Part shown: positions 1-8,822 of the stretch, in pieces | Layout of the letters: every line of letters begins with the position of its first letter | How positions within the stretch are numbered: the first letter of the stretch is position 1 | Assembly (NCBI GenBank): GCA_006218045.1 | Contig: VBWB01000022.1 | Location: 1 to 64,000 of the forward strand | Reading direction: 5' to 3' | DNA length: 64,000 nt | Source: Stygiobacter sp. | Lineage (GTDB): Bacteria; Pseudomonadota; Alphaproteobacteria; Rhodospirillales; Magnetospirillaceae | Notes under the pieces: generated by a model | Databases searched by the model: none | The model's input: the letters and a program-made list of their open reading frames with translations, nothing else | What the model was told of the DNA's origin: nothing | Program-made: the position numbers and the translations under genes

Positions 1-24
1 CCATCTAACCGTGCCGTCAAATTT

Positions 25-45
25 GGCGATAGCGCCGCTATCGCC
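25..45. repeat. Perfect 9-bp inverted repeat in the gene-free left edge
   Basis: GGCGATAGC and GCTATCGCC flank a 3-base loop. Positions 1-219 hold no convincing gene; the open frames there run antisense to the chemoreceptor or have no recognisable product. The hairpin has no T-run, so a terminator role downstream of the minus-strand chemoreceptor is only possible. Confidence 0.4.
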
Positions 46-219
46 TGCATTTCCCGGCGCATTATATGGCCTTGCGGGGCGTGCCCTTCGGGTTTGTCTC
101 AGACGTCGTACTGCGACGTCATCGTCGCTTGGCTGTACCCAAGATACAGCCCGCGCTCGTTTCCTGGCATTACGGCGGCTTAGACAAACAGAGCGCCATG
201 GGATTTATGAGTTTACGCC

Positions 220-1512
220 CTATTCCCCCAACACCCGGTTCAGGAACTTGTCCATTTCGGTCCGCAGGCGATTCGCGTTCTCTTCCAAGGTCGCGGCCGA
301 AGTCAGCACTTGCGAGGAAACGCCGCCGGTGGTGACCACCGCTCGCATGACACCCGAGATGTTTTCCGATACCGCCTGGGTTCTGGCGGCGGTTTGTTGG
401 ACATTGCGGGCGATTTCGTTGGCCGCCGCTCCCTGCTGTTCGACAGCGGCGGCGATATCGCCCGAGATTTCCCGCATATGGGTGATGACATCGCTGATGG
501 TTCCGATCGCCAGCACGCTGCGCCGGGCTTCCTCTTGCACGCCGTTGATCTGGGTCGAGATCTCGTCGGTGGCGCGGGCTGTCTGATTGGCCAGGCCTTT
601 GACTTCCCCGGCGACCACGGCGAACCCCTTGCCGGCATCGCCGGCACGAGCCGCCTCGATGGTGGCATTCAATGCCAGCAGGTTGGTCTGACTGGCGATT
701 TCATTGATCAGACGCACCACATCACCGATTTTCGCGGCGGCTTGGTCCAAAGCCTGTACCATGGCGAAGGTCCGAACCGCTTCGTCTGACGCCGAAATGG
801 AAATGGAGGCCACCTCGGCGACGCGACGGCTGATCTCGCCGATGGATCCTGAAAGCTGTTCCGAGGCCGAAGCCACCGCTTGGACATTGGCGCTGGCTTG
901 TTCTGCCGCTCCGGCGACCGCCGCCGCCAGTTCCGAGGCGCTGTTCACGGCCTGGGCCATGGTCCGGGCCTCGGCATCCATTTCCGCAGCCGAGGACGAC
1001 ACCGCCTCGACCACCCCCATCACTTCCGATTGAAAGCGATTGGCAAGCTGGTGCATGGCCTCTTTGCGATCTTCTTCCGCCTGTTTTTGCGCATGAATGT
1101 CGATCAGGGTGCCACAGGCCCGGGTCGGGACCCCGTTGGAATCGCGCGCCACGCCGGCAATGGCCCGAAACCAGCGATAGCTTCCGTCCTTCGTCCGCAA
1201 GCGATATGGACGGTCGTAACCGGTTTTCCCGGTGATGTCCTCAAGACATGCCCCAAAGGCGGCAAAGGTGGCATCGGCGTCTTCGGGGTGCAGACGCTCG
1301 GCCCAGGATCGAACCGTATCGGGAAACTCGGCCGCGCTGGCAAAGCCCAGCAAACGCCGGAATTCCGCCGACCACCGCCATTGGCTTTGCTGATGCAAGG
1401 GATTGCCGTCATGAATGCGGGCATCCCACAAGCCGACCCCGGCATAGCGGTCCAACAGGTCCAGCAATTCGGCCTGATCTCGGGCGACAGCCATATTCTT
1501 GAGGAAATACAT
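220..1512 (-). CDS. Soluble PAS-domain methyl-accepting chemotaxis protein
   Basis: A 430-residue chemoreceptor with no membrane segment. A PAS domain (PAS_3-like fold; motifs [29 protein letters not shown]) occupies about residues 15-140. The rest is an MCP signalling domain with the hairpin-tip signature [20 protein letters not shown]. It should signal through CheA/CheW from the cytoplasm, as PAS-only receptors for redox or metabolic state do. The frame is open further upstream, but the start at 1512 gives a PAS domain beginning near the N-terminus and is preceded by a purine-rich AGAGAGAG stretch; the longer start has no support. It lies just downstream of the alcohol dehydrogenase, separated by a terminator, so it is probably transcribed on its own. 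A role in taxis linked to the neighbouring ketone or alcohol metabolism is inference. Confidence 0.9.
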   Translation of the reverse strand: MYFLKNMAVARDQAELLDLLDRYAGVGLWDARIHDGNPLHQQSQWRWSAEFRRLLGFASAAEFPDTVRSWAERLHPEDADATFAAFGACLEDITGKTGYDRPYRLRTKDGSYRWFRAIAGVARDSNGVPTRACGTLIDIHAQKQAEEDRKEAMHQLANRFQSEVMGVVEAVSSSAAEMDAEARTMAQAVNSASELAAAVAGAAEQASANVQAVASASEQLSGSIGEISRRVAEVASISISASDEAVRTFAMVQALDQAAAKIGDVVRLINEIASQTNLLALNATIEAARAGDAGKGFAVVAGEVKGLANQTARATDEISTQINGVQEEARRSVLAIGTISDVITHMREISGDIAAAVEQQGAAANEIARNVQQTAARTQAVSENISGVMRAVVTTGGVSSQVLTSAATLEENANRLRTEMDKFLNRVLGE

Positions 1513-1640
1513 CGGGGGCTCTCTCTGTCGACTAAAACGCGGGTGCCACAAAATGGGGCGGGAAGCAGGAACAGGACGCCCAGTTGGGCAAATGGCGGGT
1601 TGGTGATCCCCGTCACCGACGCCCGCGTCCCACCGGCGGG

Positions 1641-1675
1641 AAAAAAGCCGGTTCCGCTTCAAAAAGCGGAACCGG
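1641..1675 (-). terminator. Rho-independent terminator after the alcohol dehydrogenase
   Basis: CCGGTTCCGCTT (1648-1659) pairs perfectly with AAGCGGAACCGG (1664-1675). Read on the minus strand, the hairpin is followed by a run of T (A-run at 1641-1646). It sits 38 bases past the dehydrogenase stop and before the chemoreceptor gene. Confidence 0.9.
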
Positions 1676-1712
1676 TAGTCGGGTGTTCGTTCAAGAAAGC
1701 AGCTCTGATGCC

Positions 1713-2750
1713 CTAGGGCTGGATGATCACCTTCAGAGCGTTGGTGGCCGCGGCACGCTGGAAGGTGTCATACGCCTCCAGCATGTCCTTCATTTTGAAG
1801 CGATGGGTGATCAACTTCTTGGGGTCCAGCTTCCTGGACTGCACCGTCTTCAGCAGCATGGGGGTGGTCACGGTGTCCACCAGCCGGGTGGTGATGGTGA
1901 TGTTGTGGGCCCACAGCTTTTCCAGATGCAGGTCGGCCTTGGCGCCGTGCACGCCGACATTGGCGATGGTTCCGCCAGCGGCGACGATGTCCTGGCACAG
2001 TACGAACGTGGTGGGAATGCCGACCGCCTCGATGGCCACGTCCACCCCGGCCCCGCCGGTCAAAGCCTTGACCACGTCAGCGGCCCGACCGTCACCACTG
2101 TTGACGGTCTTGGTGGCGCCAAAGGTACGGGCGACTTCCAGACGGTTGTCGTCCAGATCGATCATGATGATCTCGGCCGGCGAGTAGAATTGCGCCGTCA
2201 GCAGGGCGGCCAAGCCGACCGGCCCGGCGCCGACGATGGCGACGGTGCAGCCCGGGCTTACCTTGCCGTTCAGAACACCGCATTCGAAGCCGGTGGGCAG
2301 GATGTCGCTCAGCATCACCAGGGCTTCTTCGTCCATGCCTTCCGGAATGCGATGCAGGCTGGTTTCGGCAAAAGGAATGCGCACGAATTCAGCCTGGGTG
2401 CCGTGAAGCGTATGGCCCAGAACCCAGCCCGCGTTGACACAATGCGAGTACATGCCGCGGCGGCAGAAATCGCACTTGCCGCAAGCGGAAATACACGAAA
2501 TCAGAACGTGATCGCCCTTTTTGAAGGACTGCACGGCATCGCCCACTTCCTCGATGATGCCGACGCCTTCGTGCCCCAGCACGGTTCCCGGCTGCACGGT
2601 GGGAACGTCACCTTTCAGAATGTGCAGGTCACTGCCGCAGATGGTGGTGCTGGTGATGCGAACGATCGCGTCGGTGGGGGCTTCGATCCGAGGATTCGGC
2701 ACGTCTTCCAATGCCTTGAGGCCGGGCCCCCGATAAACCAATCCCTTCAT
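1713..2750 (-). CDS. Zinc-dependent (secondary) alcohol dehydrogenase, MDR family
   Basis: A 345-residue medium-chain dehydrogenase. Visible are the catalytic-zinc region (TICGSDLH, then GHEGVG), the structural-zinc cysteine cluster [15 protein letters not shown], and the Rossmann motif VGAGPVG followed by the acidic IDLDDNR that favours NAD+. It would interconvert a secondary alcohol and a ketone. Immediately upstream is a ketone carboxylase operon, so the likely path is alcohol to ketone to beta-keto acid; in the acetophenone pathway this oxidation is done by an unrelated short-chain enzyme. The start at 2750 follows AAGGAGA at good spacing; the longer frame to 2852 overlaps the promoter. 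A sigma-54 promoter lies just upstream and a terminator follows. The exact substrate cannot be read from the sequence. Confidence 0.9.
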   Translation of the reverse strand: MKGLVYRGPGLKALEDVPNPRIEAPTDAIVRITSTTICGSDLHILKGDVPTVQPGTVLGHEGVGIIEEVGDAVQSFKKGDHVLISCISACGKCDFCRRGMYSHCVNAGWVLGHTLHGTQAEFVRIPFAETSLHRIPEGMDEEALVMLSDILPTGFECGVLNGKVSPGCTVAIVGAGPVGLAALLTAQFYSPAEIIMIDLDDNRLEVARTFGATKTVNSGDGRAADVVKALTGGAGVDVAIEAVGIPTTFVLCQDIVAAGGTIANVGVHGAKADLHLEKLWAHNITITTRLVDTVTTPMLLKTVQSRKLDPKKLITHRFKMKDMLEAYDTFQRAAATNALKVIIQP

Positions 2751-2803
2751 GTGGACATCTCCTTTTTGTCTGTCGCGGTGATTTCCGCGCAGACGGTCCA
2801 AAT

Positions 2804-2819
2804 CGCAATCCGGATGCCA
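2804..2819 (-). promoter_or_regulatory. Sigma-54 (-24/-12) promoter of the alcohol dehydrogenase
   Basis: On the minus strand this reads TGGCATCCGGATTGCG. The GG and GC dinucleotides are separated by exactly 10 bases, matching the TGGCAC-N5-TTGCA consensus closely. Predicted transcription start near 2793, leaving a leader of about 43 bases with the ribosome site. Confidence 0.8.
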
Positions 2820-2880
2820 ATCCCGAGATGCCAAATAAATAAAATAAATCAACTAACTAATATGACGTCACGCTGCCGTG

Positions 2881-2919
2881 CGTCCGATATCCGGATGCCG
2901 GGCGTCCGATAACCGGACG
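2881..2919. promoter_or_regulatory. Tandem inverted-repeat operators (candidate sigma-54 enhancer sites)
   Basis: Two 17-bp copies: CGTCCGATATCCGGATG (2881-2897) and CGTCCGATAACCGGACG (2903-2919). The second is a perfect CGTCCG-N5-CGGACG palindrome. Centres are 22 bp apart, about two helical turns, and lie roughly 96 and 118 bp upstream of the predicted dehydrogenase start, where enhancer-binding activators usually sit. A related site is in the carboxylase/GTPase intergenic region. Confidence 0.65.
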
Positions 2920-2932
2920 GCGGCGGAAAGAT

Positions 2933-2958
2933 GGGGGCCGAGACGAATCCCGGCCCCC
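2933..2958 (-). terminator. Hairpin terminator at the end of the carboxylase operon
   Basis: GGGGGCCG (2933-2940) pairs with CGGCCCCC (2951-2958). On the minus strand it is followed by ATCTTTCC, a weak T-tract. It separates the last carboxylase-operon gene from the enhancer sites and promoter of the dehydrogenase. Confidence 0.6.
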
Positions 2959-2988
2959 CCAAGGGCCGCTGGCACGCGGAGGAAAACT

Positions 2989-3849
2989 TCAGCTTCGCAA
3001 CAGCCCCAGCTTCTCCAAGACCGTCTCAGGAACTTGGTCGGCGGGGATTTCGGCGAAATAGAACTGACCGCTGGAGAGCGAGGGCATACCCCCGTCGGCC
3101 CACAAATCCGTGGTGACATCGATTCCCAACGGCTTGTCCATCCCAGGAACCGGCGACGCGCTGATCACGCCGTCCACCACCGGGACCATGGCTCCAATGG
3201 AATCCGCGTCACCATTGGTGCGCCAAACGATTCCCCAGCGGTAATGGCGGGCGATATTGACGATGGAACGGCAGCGTTCGGCGTCACCCACCTGAGCCGC
3301 CATCCCCTGGTCGTCCAGTACGATTCCGCCCACCGGAGCGGCAGCCAGGGCCCGCAGGAAGTCAGCCACGTACATGGCGGCGTCCTCGATGTCGTCGGCT
3401 TCGCTATCGACGTCGTCGCGGCCCACCATGCCATTGGCCAAAGCCAGCCAGCGACGGGGCGTCGGCAATGACAGCACCGCCGGGGCCTGACCCCGCAGAC
3501 AGCCATCGACAGCGGTCAAAGTCTCGGCCAGCAATTCCCGGGGGCCGGTGGCTTCCAACAATTTCCGCAAGGGAAAGGTGGTCCGGCGTTTGGAAGCCAT
3601 CTCGGTCAGCAAATCGGGATGACGGCTGGCCCAAGAGGCCAGCAACTCATCCACATCCAAAACGGCCACATCAGGACGAAGCAAGCCGTGGGCCTGGCTG
3701 AAAAAGGCAAGATAGCTCGCCGCGTTCAGCCAGGGATCCCCGGCTTCGCCGAGGAGAAGCCGCCGGGCATAGCCCGACGACTTCAACCACACGCGAATGC
3801 CCGCCTTGCCCGAACCGTCCGGCAGTTTCTCGGCAAGGCTTAGGGTCAT
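2989..3849 (-). CDS. Fifth gene of ketone carboxylase operon, Apc5-like position, unknown fold
   Basis: A 286-residue (about 31 kDa) soluble protein with no signal peptide or membrane segment and no catalytic motif that I recognise. Its ATG overlaps the stop of the large carboxylase subunit in an ATGA, so the two are translationally coupled. Acetophenone carboxylase operons end with a gene for an extra ~34 kDa protein (Apc5, epsilon) needed for activity, and this gene has the matching place and size. The link rests on position and size, not on sequence I could compare. Visible features are a hydrophilic N-terminal half and a C-terminal GIDVTTDLW/SSGQFYFAEIP segment. Confidence 0.7.
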   Translation of the reverse strand: MTLSLAEKLPDGSGKAGIRVWLKSSGYARRLLLGEAGDPWLNAASYLAFFSQAHGLLRPDVAVLDVDELLASWASRHPDLLTEMASKRRTTFPLRKLLEATGPRELLAETLTAVDGCLRGQAPAVLSLPTPRRWLALANGMVGRDDVDSEADDIEDAAMYVADFLRALAAAPVGGIVLDDQGMAAQVGDAERCRSIVNIARHYRWGIVWRTNGDADSIGAMVPVVDGVISASPVPGMDKPLGIDVTTDLWADGGMPSLSSGQFYFAEIPADQVPETVLEKLGLLRS

Positions 3850-6122
3850 TGCTTTTCGCCTCCCATGCCGCCCAGGGCAGCCAACTTGCCTTCCAACTCG
3901 GCGATGCGCACATCCTTGGGGTGCGGCATGTAGTTGGGACGAGGCGTGTTGGCGTCACGGGTCTTGTCCTGCGCCCCCATGTACAGGGTCGAGACATCGT
4001 CGCCCCAGCATCCGAAATACTTCAGATGCGACGGCGGCTTGGGCTTGCTCCAGTCCTTGACGAATTCCGAATAGGGCTTCGAGCGCGCGATACGAGCCTT
4101 GCGCTCGGCATCGCGAGCCTGGTTGGTCGCGTCGAAATTGATCGCCAAGGTCTTGCGGTCGAACTTGACCTTGTACAGCCTCTCGGCGGTTTCGGACGAG
4201 ATCAGGCCCTCCTCGATATCCTTGATGACGTTGACCGGATCACGTTCCAGCATGTCGCCATAGCCGGCCCCCGCCCCCTGCGAGATCATGAACAGCTCCC
4301 CGCGCTTCGAGATTTCGAAACCCATGCCCATGTGATGGGTGGTGTAGCTGGCGCCTTCGAAAGGCTGTTCGTTCATGATTTCCTCGATGGAGTGACGGAA
4401 CTTTTCCGGCTCGTTCATCAAGATGTCGTAGACGTCGATACCCTGGACCTTGCTCAGCGGATAGCAACCGCAGGCGTAACCGCCGAACAAACCCTGCAGC
4501 GGCGGAATCTTGGCGCCCTGGCAGGTGGTCATGAAGCCCCATTGTTCGGAATCCTTGGTCGCCACCACCATGGTGTAACCCTGACCACCCCGGTACTTGC
4601 CCGGTGCGATGGCGTCGCGGGTCATCTTCTTGGACACCAATTGCAGGAACGGAACTTCTTCTTCGTTCAATTCCTGTTCGCCGATATCGGCCATGGTGGC
4701 GAAAATCGGCGCCAAGGCATGCTCGCCGTCACGATCAGAGACGGCACCCGCCCCCATGCCGTTCAGGTCGGCGCACAGGTTGCCCAAGGTTTCCCCGTGC
4801 TGGCTGACACCACCCCAAATGAAGGTGTTGATCATGTTGAAGGTCGGGGCGTGGACCTTGGTGTACTTCTCGGGGCAGGAATACAGGAACTTGGCCACCG
4901 CGTGCTGACCGGCGGTGAAACCGGTGAAGATGGACATCAAGCTTTGCGAGTTGGGCGCGTCATATGAGCAGTTCACGATCGAATGCGGATCGGTGATCAT
5001 CTCGATGGGCGCGAACGCCGCCTGACCGCGGGGCAGGTCGGGCCAGACGTAACACAGGAACACCTGGGCCAACATTCCCTTCAGACCGGCGACGATGGTG
5101 TTGGTGGCGCGGTTGGTGAATTCCGGGCTGGAGCCGCGGAAGTCGAAGATCAGCCGGTCGCCGGTTTTGGTCAGTTTGCAATTGATCTTCACCACGCAGT
5201 TCTCGCGCAGGGTCGAGTCCTGGATGATATAGCTCCGCACGGTCATGTCGGGCCATTCGCTGATGCGGCGCTTGACCTCGGCACGGACGTTTTCCATGGT
5301 CAGACGCAGGGTCGAAACCAGGGCGCCCGGACCGTCGGTGTTCAAGGTTTCCTCGATACGCTGCTTGATGCGCAAGCAGGCGTACAACTTGACCTTCATG
5401 TCTTCGTACTGAAGCTTCGGCTCGCGCACCGAATTTTGCAGGAAGGTCAGAATGTCGCGCTTGATCTGATAGTTCTCGACCACCTTGAACGGGGACATCT
5501 TCAGCCCCTCGTCGCTGGGGCTTTCCGCCATGGACGGCATGCCACCCGGCTCGATGGCGCCGTTTTCACCTTCGTGAACGGTCGAGGCCACCCAACACAC
5601 CAGCTTGCCCTTGTGAAAGATGGGCAGGATCATGCTTTGGTCGGTATTGTGCACGTTGCCATAGCGCGAGTCGTTGTGGATGAAACCGTCACCTTCGCGC
5701 ACGCCCACGGTCGGGTCGTTCAGCCAGTTCTTGATGATGAACTTGATGGGGTGGTGCACCAGGGCCGAGAAGATCAGCACGCCGCCGGCGCTGGCGATGG
5801 CCAGATCGCCCGAGGCGGAGTAGACGCCGGTGATGACGTCGCCCCACTTGGCACCCGGAGCCGCCCCCATCTGTTCGACCATCTCGTAGCCTTCGTCGCA
5901 ACCCGATTGGATGCGGTCACGAATCTTGGCGATGGTGTGGACATCGCTGAACGAAGCGATGGCCGTTTCCTCTTCCGCGCTGCGGGGCATCAGATCATGG
6001 TTCTGCATGATCTCCGGATCAGGACCAAGGAACAAGGTGGTGTCGTTCAGGAACTTCTTGATCAGTGCCATCTCTTCCGCGGACGGGGCCTTGGGCGTCC
6101 GCGAATTGCTCATGTTATTCAT
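3846..6122 (-). CDS. Ketone carboxylase HyuB-type subunit (Apc4/AcxB-like)
   Basis: A 758-residue protein of the hydantoinase B/oxoprolinase family, the size of acetone carboxylase AcxB and Apc4. This subunit type carries the site where the activated ketone enol is carboxylated. In acetone carboxylase it binds manganese through His/Asp residues in its N-terminal third; here a cluster DGFIHND (about 145-151), GNVHNTD (155-161) and IFH (170) is the probable equivalent. A glycine-rich stretch KYRGGQGYTMV lies in the C-terminal half. The start at 6122 follows GGGAGGAATCCT; a second ATG three codons later is less well placed. It is 39 bases after the upstream HyuA-type gene and overlaps the next gene by four bases. 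Metal and substrate are inferred from the family. Confidence 0.9.
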   Translation of the reverse strand: MNNMSNSRTPKAPSAEEMALIKKFLNDTTLFLGPDPEIMQNHDLMPRSAEEETAIASFSDVHTIAKIRDRIQSGCDEGYEMVEQMGAAPGAKWGDVITGVYSASGDLAIASAGGVLIFSALVHHPIKFIIKNWLNDPTVGVREGDGFIHNDSRYGNVHNTDQSMILPIFHKGKLVCWVASTVHEGENGAIEPGGMPSMAESPSDEGLKMSPFKVVENYQIKRDILTFLQNSVREPKLQYEDMKVKLYACLRIKQRIEETLNTDGPGALVSTLRLTMENVRAEVKRRISEWPDMTVRSYIIQDSTLRENCVVKINCKLTKTGDRLIFDFRGSSPEFTNRATNTIVAGLKGMLAQVFLCYVWPDLPRGQAAFAPIEMITDPHSIVNCSYDAPNSQSLMSIFTGFTAGQHAVAKFLYSCPEKYTKVHAPTFNMINTFIWGGVSQHGETLGNLCADLNGMGAGAVSDRDGEHALAPIFATMADIGEQELNEEEVPFLQLVSKKMTRDAIAPGKYRGGQGYTMVVATKDSEQWGFMTTCQGAKIPPLQGLFGGYACGCYPLSKVQGIDVYDILMNEPEKFRHSIEEIMNEQPFEGASYTTHHMGMGFEISKRGELFMISQGAGAGYGDMLERDPVNVIKDIEEGLISSETAERLYKVKFDRKTLAINFDATNQARDAERKARIARSKPYSEFVKDWSKPKPPSHLKYFGCWGDDVSTLYMGAQDKTRDANTPRPNYMPHPKDVRIAELEGKLAALGGMGGEKQ

Positions 6123-6161
6123 AGGATTCCTCCCGAAATCAGGTCTGTTGGTGCGGACGTG

Positions 6162-8300
6162 TCATTCATTGCGCAGGAACCACGACGCCCCTTGCTTGGC
6201 GGCGACGAAGGTCCAACCGGGATCGACCAGGAAGGTGGTCACCTCGGACGCGACGATCGCCGGGCCGGGGATTTCCACACCGGGTTCGATGGCCGAGCGG
6301 CTCCACACCGGGGTCTCGAACGAGTCCTTGTGGCCGACGAAATAGCAGGTGCGCTTGGACGTCGGAGCCGGCGGCAGCTTGCGGCGGCCCTTGGCCAGCG
6401 GCTTGATGTCTTCGAATTGCACCGTTTCGTGCTGCACATAGGAAGCCACGCGGATGGTGTTGATGCGGATACCCGCTTCGGGGGCCTGAGAGCCCTCGCC
6501 AAACCGCTTGCCGTAATCGTTGGAGAATTGCGAGATCATGGCCAGCACGTCACCCGGACCATTCAATTCGTGCTTCGGAATGACCGCCGTGGTCTGAACC
6601 AACTGGTTGCCGTAACGCATGTCCAGTTCCAGGTTGTGGCGGATATCCTGGGCCTTGGCGCCCTGGCGCAGCAGGTCCTGACGGCCGCGTTCACGCAAAT
6701 CGGCGACGATGCCGTTGAAGCGGTCGTAATCGTCGAAGATGTTGCGGGTATTGCTGTCGTACAGCACCATGTAGAGCGATTGCTCGTGAATATGCAGTTG
6801 GTGCATGTTGCCGGCGCCCACCGCCGAGAAGACCGAGCTGAACGGCGGAGCCAGGATCTTGTCGATATTCAGATTCTGGGCGATGCCGCAGCAATGCAGC
6901 GGGCCGTTGCCGCCATAGGCCAGCATGGTGAAGTCCTTGGGGTCGTACCCGCGGGCGCGCAATTCGGTGAACAGGCCGTTGGCCATGTTGTCGTCCACCT
7001 TCTCGCGGATCAGCAAGGCCGCTTCGATCACCGAACAATCCAACTCGTCGCACAGAGTGTCTTCGATGGCGGATTTCGCACGACGCGGGTTCAACGGGAT
7101 CGAGCCACCGGCATAATTGGTGGGATCCAGATAACCCAACAGCAAATCGGCGTCGGTCACGGTCGGACGCATGCCGCCACGATCGTAACAAGCCGGGCCG
7201 GGATCGGAACCCGCGCTTTCCGGGCCGCACTTCACCGTCTTGTACATGCGGTCGTAAGACGCGATCGAGCCGCCGCCCGCACCCAGGGTGACGAGGTGGA
7301 CCATGGGAACGGAAACCAGCCAGCGATCGATGACCGGGTTGAAGTCGTAGTGCTTGATCCCGCCATCGACGACGATGCCGATGTCATAGCTGGTGCCGCC
7401 CATGTCGGTGGCGACCACGTTGCCCAAGGCCGCCTGCATGGCCAAGTGTTCCGAGGCGCCGATACCCGAGACCGGACCAGAGTGGATGGTCTGCAAGGCG
7501 TCGGTGGAGTTCAACTGCGCCATGCCGCCGGAATTGTGGATGGTCAGCATCGGGCGTTCATAGGAATGAGCGCGCAGATTCTGCTCCAGCGTCGACAAGG
7601 CGTGATACATGGTCGAGTGCAGATAGCCATCGACGATGGCCGAAGTCGCCCGCACGTACTCGCCCTTACGACCGGCCACCTGGTGCGACAAAATCACCGG
7701 AATGGCGCCCAACAGGTGCGAGGGATATTCCTCGAGGATGATTTCCTCGATGCGTTGTTCGTGATGGGGATTGACGACACTGTTGACCAGGGCGACGACG
7801 ATGATCTGGGCCCCACGATCGACCAGTTCGCGGATCTGGGTGCGGACGTCGTTTTCGTCCAGCGGCATGACCAGACGGCCTTCGAAATCGACGCGTTCCC
7901 GCACGCCGCGGATCATGTGCGGCAGCACCAGCGGGTCCGGGCGCTGGGCGTTGGGCATGTCTTGCTGGCCCAGATTGTCCAGACCCTCGCCATAGCCGCG
8001 GGCACGGCTGAGCGGCACGGTGGCCTCGTAGCCGGCGGTCACCAGCATACCCATCTTGGGGCCCTTGTGCTCGATCAGGGCATTGGTGCCCAGGGTCGTC
8101 GCGTAGCGAACGGAATCGACCTCGGACAGGATCGCCTCAAGATCCAGATCAAGCACGGTGCACGCCTTGCCCAAGGCTTCATTGAAGCCCATGGCCAGGT
8201 TGTGGTGCGTGGTGAGCGCTTTGGCCTCGACGTATTTGTCTCCCCAGACCACAAAGCAATCGGTGAAGGTCCCACCGATATCGACCGAAACACGTTTCAT
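6162..8300 (-). CDS. Ketone carboxylase HyuA-type ATP-binding subunit (Apc3/AcxA-like)
   Basis: A 712-residue hydantoinase A/oxoprolinase-type subunit of the ASKHA ATPase fold. The N-terminus carries the phosphate-binding loop DIGGTFTDC and the second phosphate motif is TDMGGTSYDIG. GAGGGSIA and YGGNGPLHCCG follow. In this enzyme family the subunit uses ATP to phosphorylate bicarbonate and/or the ketone enol before carboxylation. The start at 8300 has GGGAGGATGC before it and puts the ATP motif at residue 8; the frame upstream to 8378 has no support. The protein starts directly at the ATP loop, like Apc3, whereas AcxA has a short N-terminal extension. A 117-base gap with a hairpin separates it from the small-subunit gene. 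Confidence 0.9.
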   Translation of the reverse strand: MKRVSVDIGGTFTDCFVVWGDKYVEAKALTTHHNLAMGFNEALGKACTVLDLDLEAILSEVDSVRYATTLGTNALIEHKGPKMGMLVTAGYEATVPLSRARGYGEGLDNLGQQDMPNAQRPDPLVLPHMIRGVRERVDFEGRLVMPLDENDVRTQIRELVDRGAQIIVVALVNSVVNPHHEQRIEEIILEEYPSHLLGAIPVILSHQVAGRKGEYVRATSAIVDGYLHSTMYHALSTLEQNLRAHSYERPMLTIHNSGGMAQLNSTDALQTIHSGPVSGIGASEHLAMQAALGNVVATDMGGTSYDIGIVVDGGIKHYDFNPVIDRWLVSVPMVHLVTLGAGGGSIASYDRMYKTVKCGPESAGSDPGPACYDRGGMRPTVTDADLLLGYLDPTNYAGGSIPLNPRRAKSAIEDTLCDELDCSVIEAALLIREKVDDNMANGLFTELRARGYDPKDFTMLAYGGNGPLHCCGIAQNLNIDKILAPPFSSVFSAVGAGNMHQLHIHEQSLYMVLYDSNTRNIFDDYDRFNGIVADLRERGRQDLLRQGAKAQDIRHNLELDMRYGNQLVQTTAVIPKHELNGPGDVLAMISQFSNDYGKRFGEGSQAPEAGIRINTIRVASYVQHETVQFEDIKPLAKGRRKLPPAPTSKRTCYFVGHKDSFETPVWSRSAIEPGVEIPGPAIVASEVTTFLVDPGWTFVAAKQGASWFLRNE

Positions 8301-8351
8301 GCATCCTCCCAAATTCTTCTGCATTAGGCCGGGCAAGCCGGTCCCGTTGGC

Positions 8352-8376
8352 GGGATCGCTGCGTTTTGGCGATCCC
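8352..8376 (-). other. Intra-operon hairpin between small and HyuA-type subunit genes
   Basis: GGGATCGC (8352-8359) and GCGATCCC (8369-8376) form an 8-bp perfect stem in the only long gap (8301-8417) of the carboxylase operon. There is no T-run, so it more likely tunes mRNA processing or subunit ratio than stops transcription. Confidence 0.5.
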
Positions 8377-8417
8377 ACCTCTTTCCAAGGGATAAGCGGG
8401 GTCAGCCCGCCAGGGCG

Positions 8418-8816
8418 TCAGTGGTTGTGGCCACCATCCGCAGTCACCGCCGGGCCGGCATAGGGCGCCGTATCCTTGCCGCGAGCCGCCCATTGGGCCT
8501 TCAACGCCGGCAGGTTGGGTTCCATGTCGTGCAGCGGCGGATGGCCGGGAATGGCGTATTCGGTCTCGACCTGGGTGCCGCAATTGGGGCAGCAGAATTC
8601 GAGAATGCGCACCCATTCCGGGTCGGGGCTGAAGGTGAAGCGGTACTTTTCCGGATCAATGATCGGCGGATGGATTTCGCGCGGGTCACGATTGTGAACC
8701 AGCAGACCTTCCTTGTAGCTGTGATCGGCTCGGCCGATCACATGGTCGCAGACGCGGCATTCCCAGTTTTCGGTTTCCAGGTCGATCCGCAGATATTCGG
8801 TCATGGGAACTTTCAT
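8418..8816 (-). CDS. Ketone carboxylase small zinc-ribbon subunit (Apc2/AcxC-like)
   Basis: A 132-residue protein of the acetone carboxylase gamma-subunit family. Two CxxC pairs, CRVC near residue 20 and CPNC near residue 75, form a zinc ribbon. In acetone carboxylase this subunit binds zinc and is structural. At about 15 kDa it matches Apc2 and is shorter than AcxC of acetone carboxylase (about 20 kDa). The ATG at 8816 follows GGGAGG with an AT-rich spacer, six bases after the preceding stop; the internal ATG four codons on has no ribosome site. The C-terminus ends in a His-containing GGHNH tail. Confidence 0.9.
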   Translation of the reverse strand: MKVPMTEYLRIDLETENWECRVCDHVIGRADHSYKEGLLVHNRDPREIHPPIIDPEKYRFTFSPDPEWVRILEFCCPNCGTQVETEYAIPGHPPLHDMEPNLPALKAQWAARGKDTAPYAGPAVTADGGHNH

Positions 8817-8822
8817 TTTTTA

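Noticed and set aside
1513-1640. Possible sigma-54 promoter for the PAS chemoreceptor (TGGCACCCGCGTTTTA on the minus strand)
   Set aside because: The -24 half is perfect but the -12 half lacks the essential GC (TT instead), so it does not meet the rule used for the other three promoters.
4983-8327. A 1114-codon plus-strand open frame
   Set aside because: It runs antisense through the HyuA and HyuB carboxylase genes; its composition is that of a high-GC shadow frame and no domain is recognisable.
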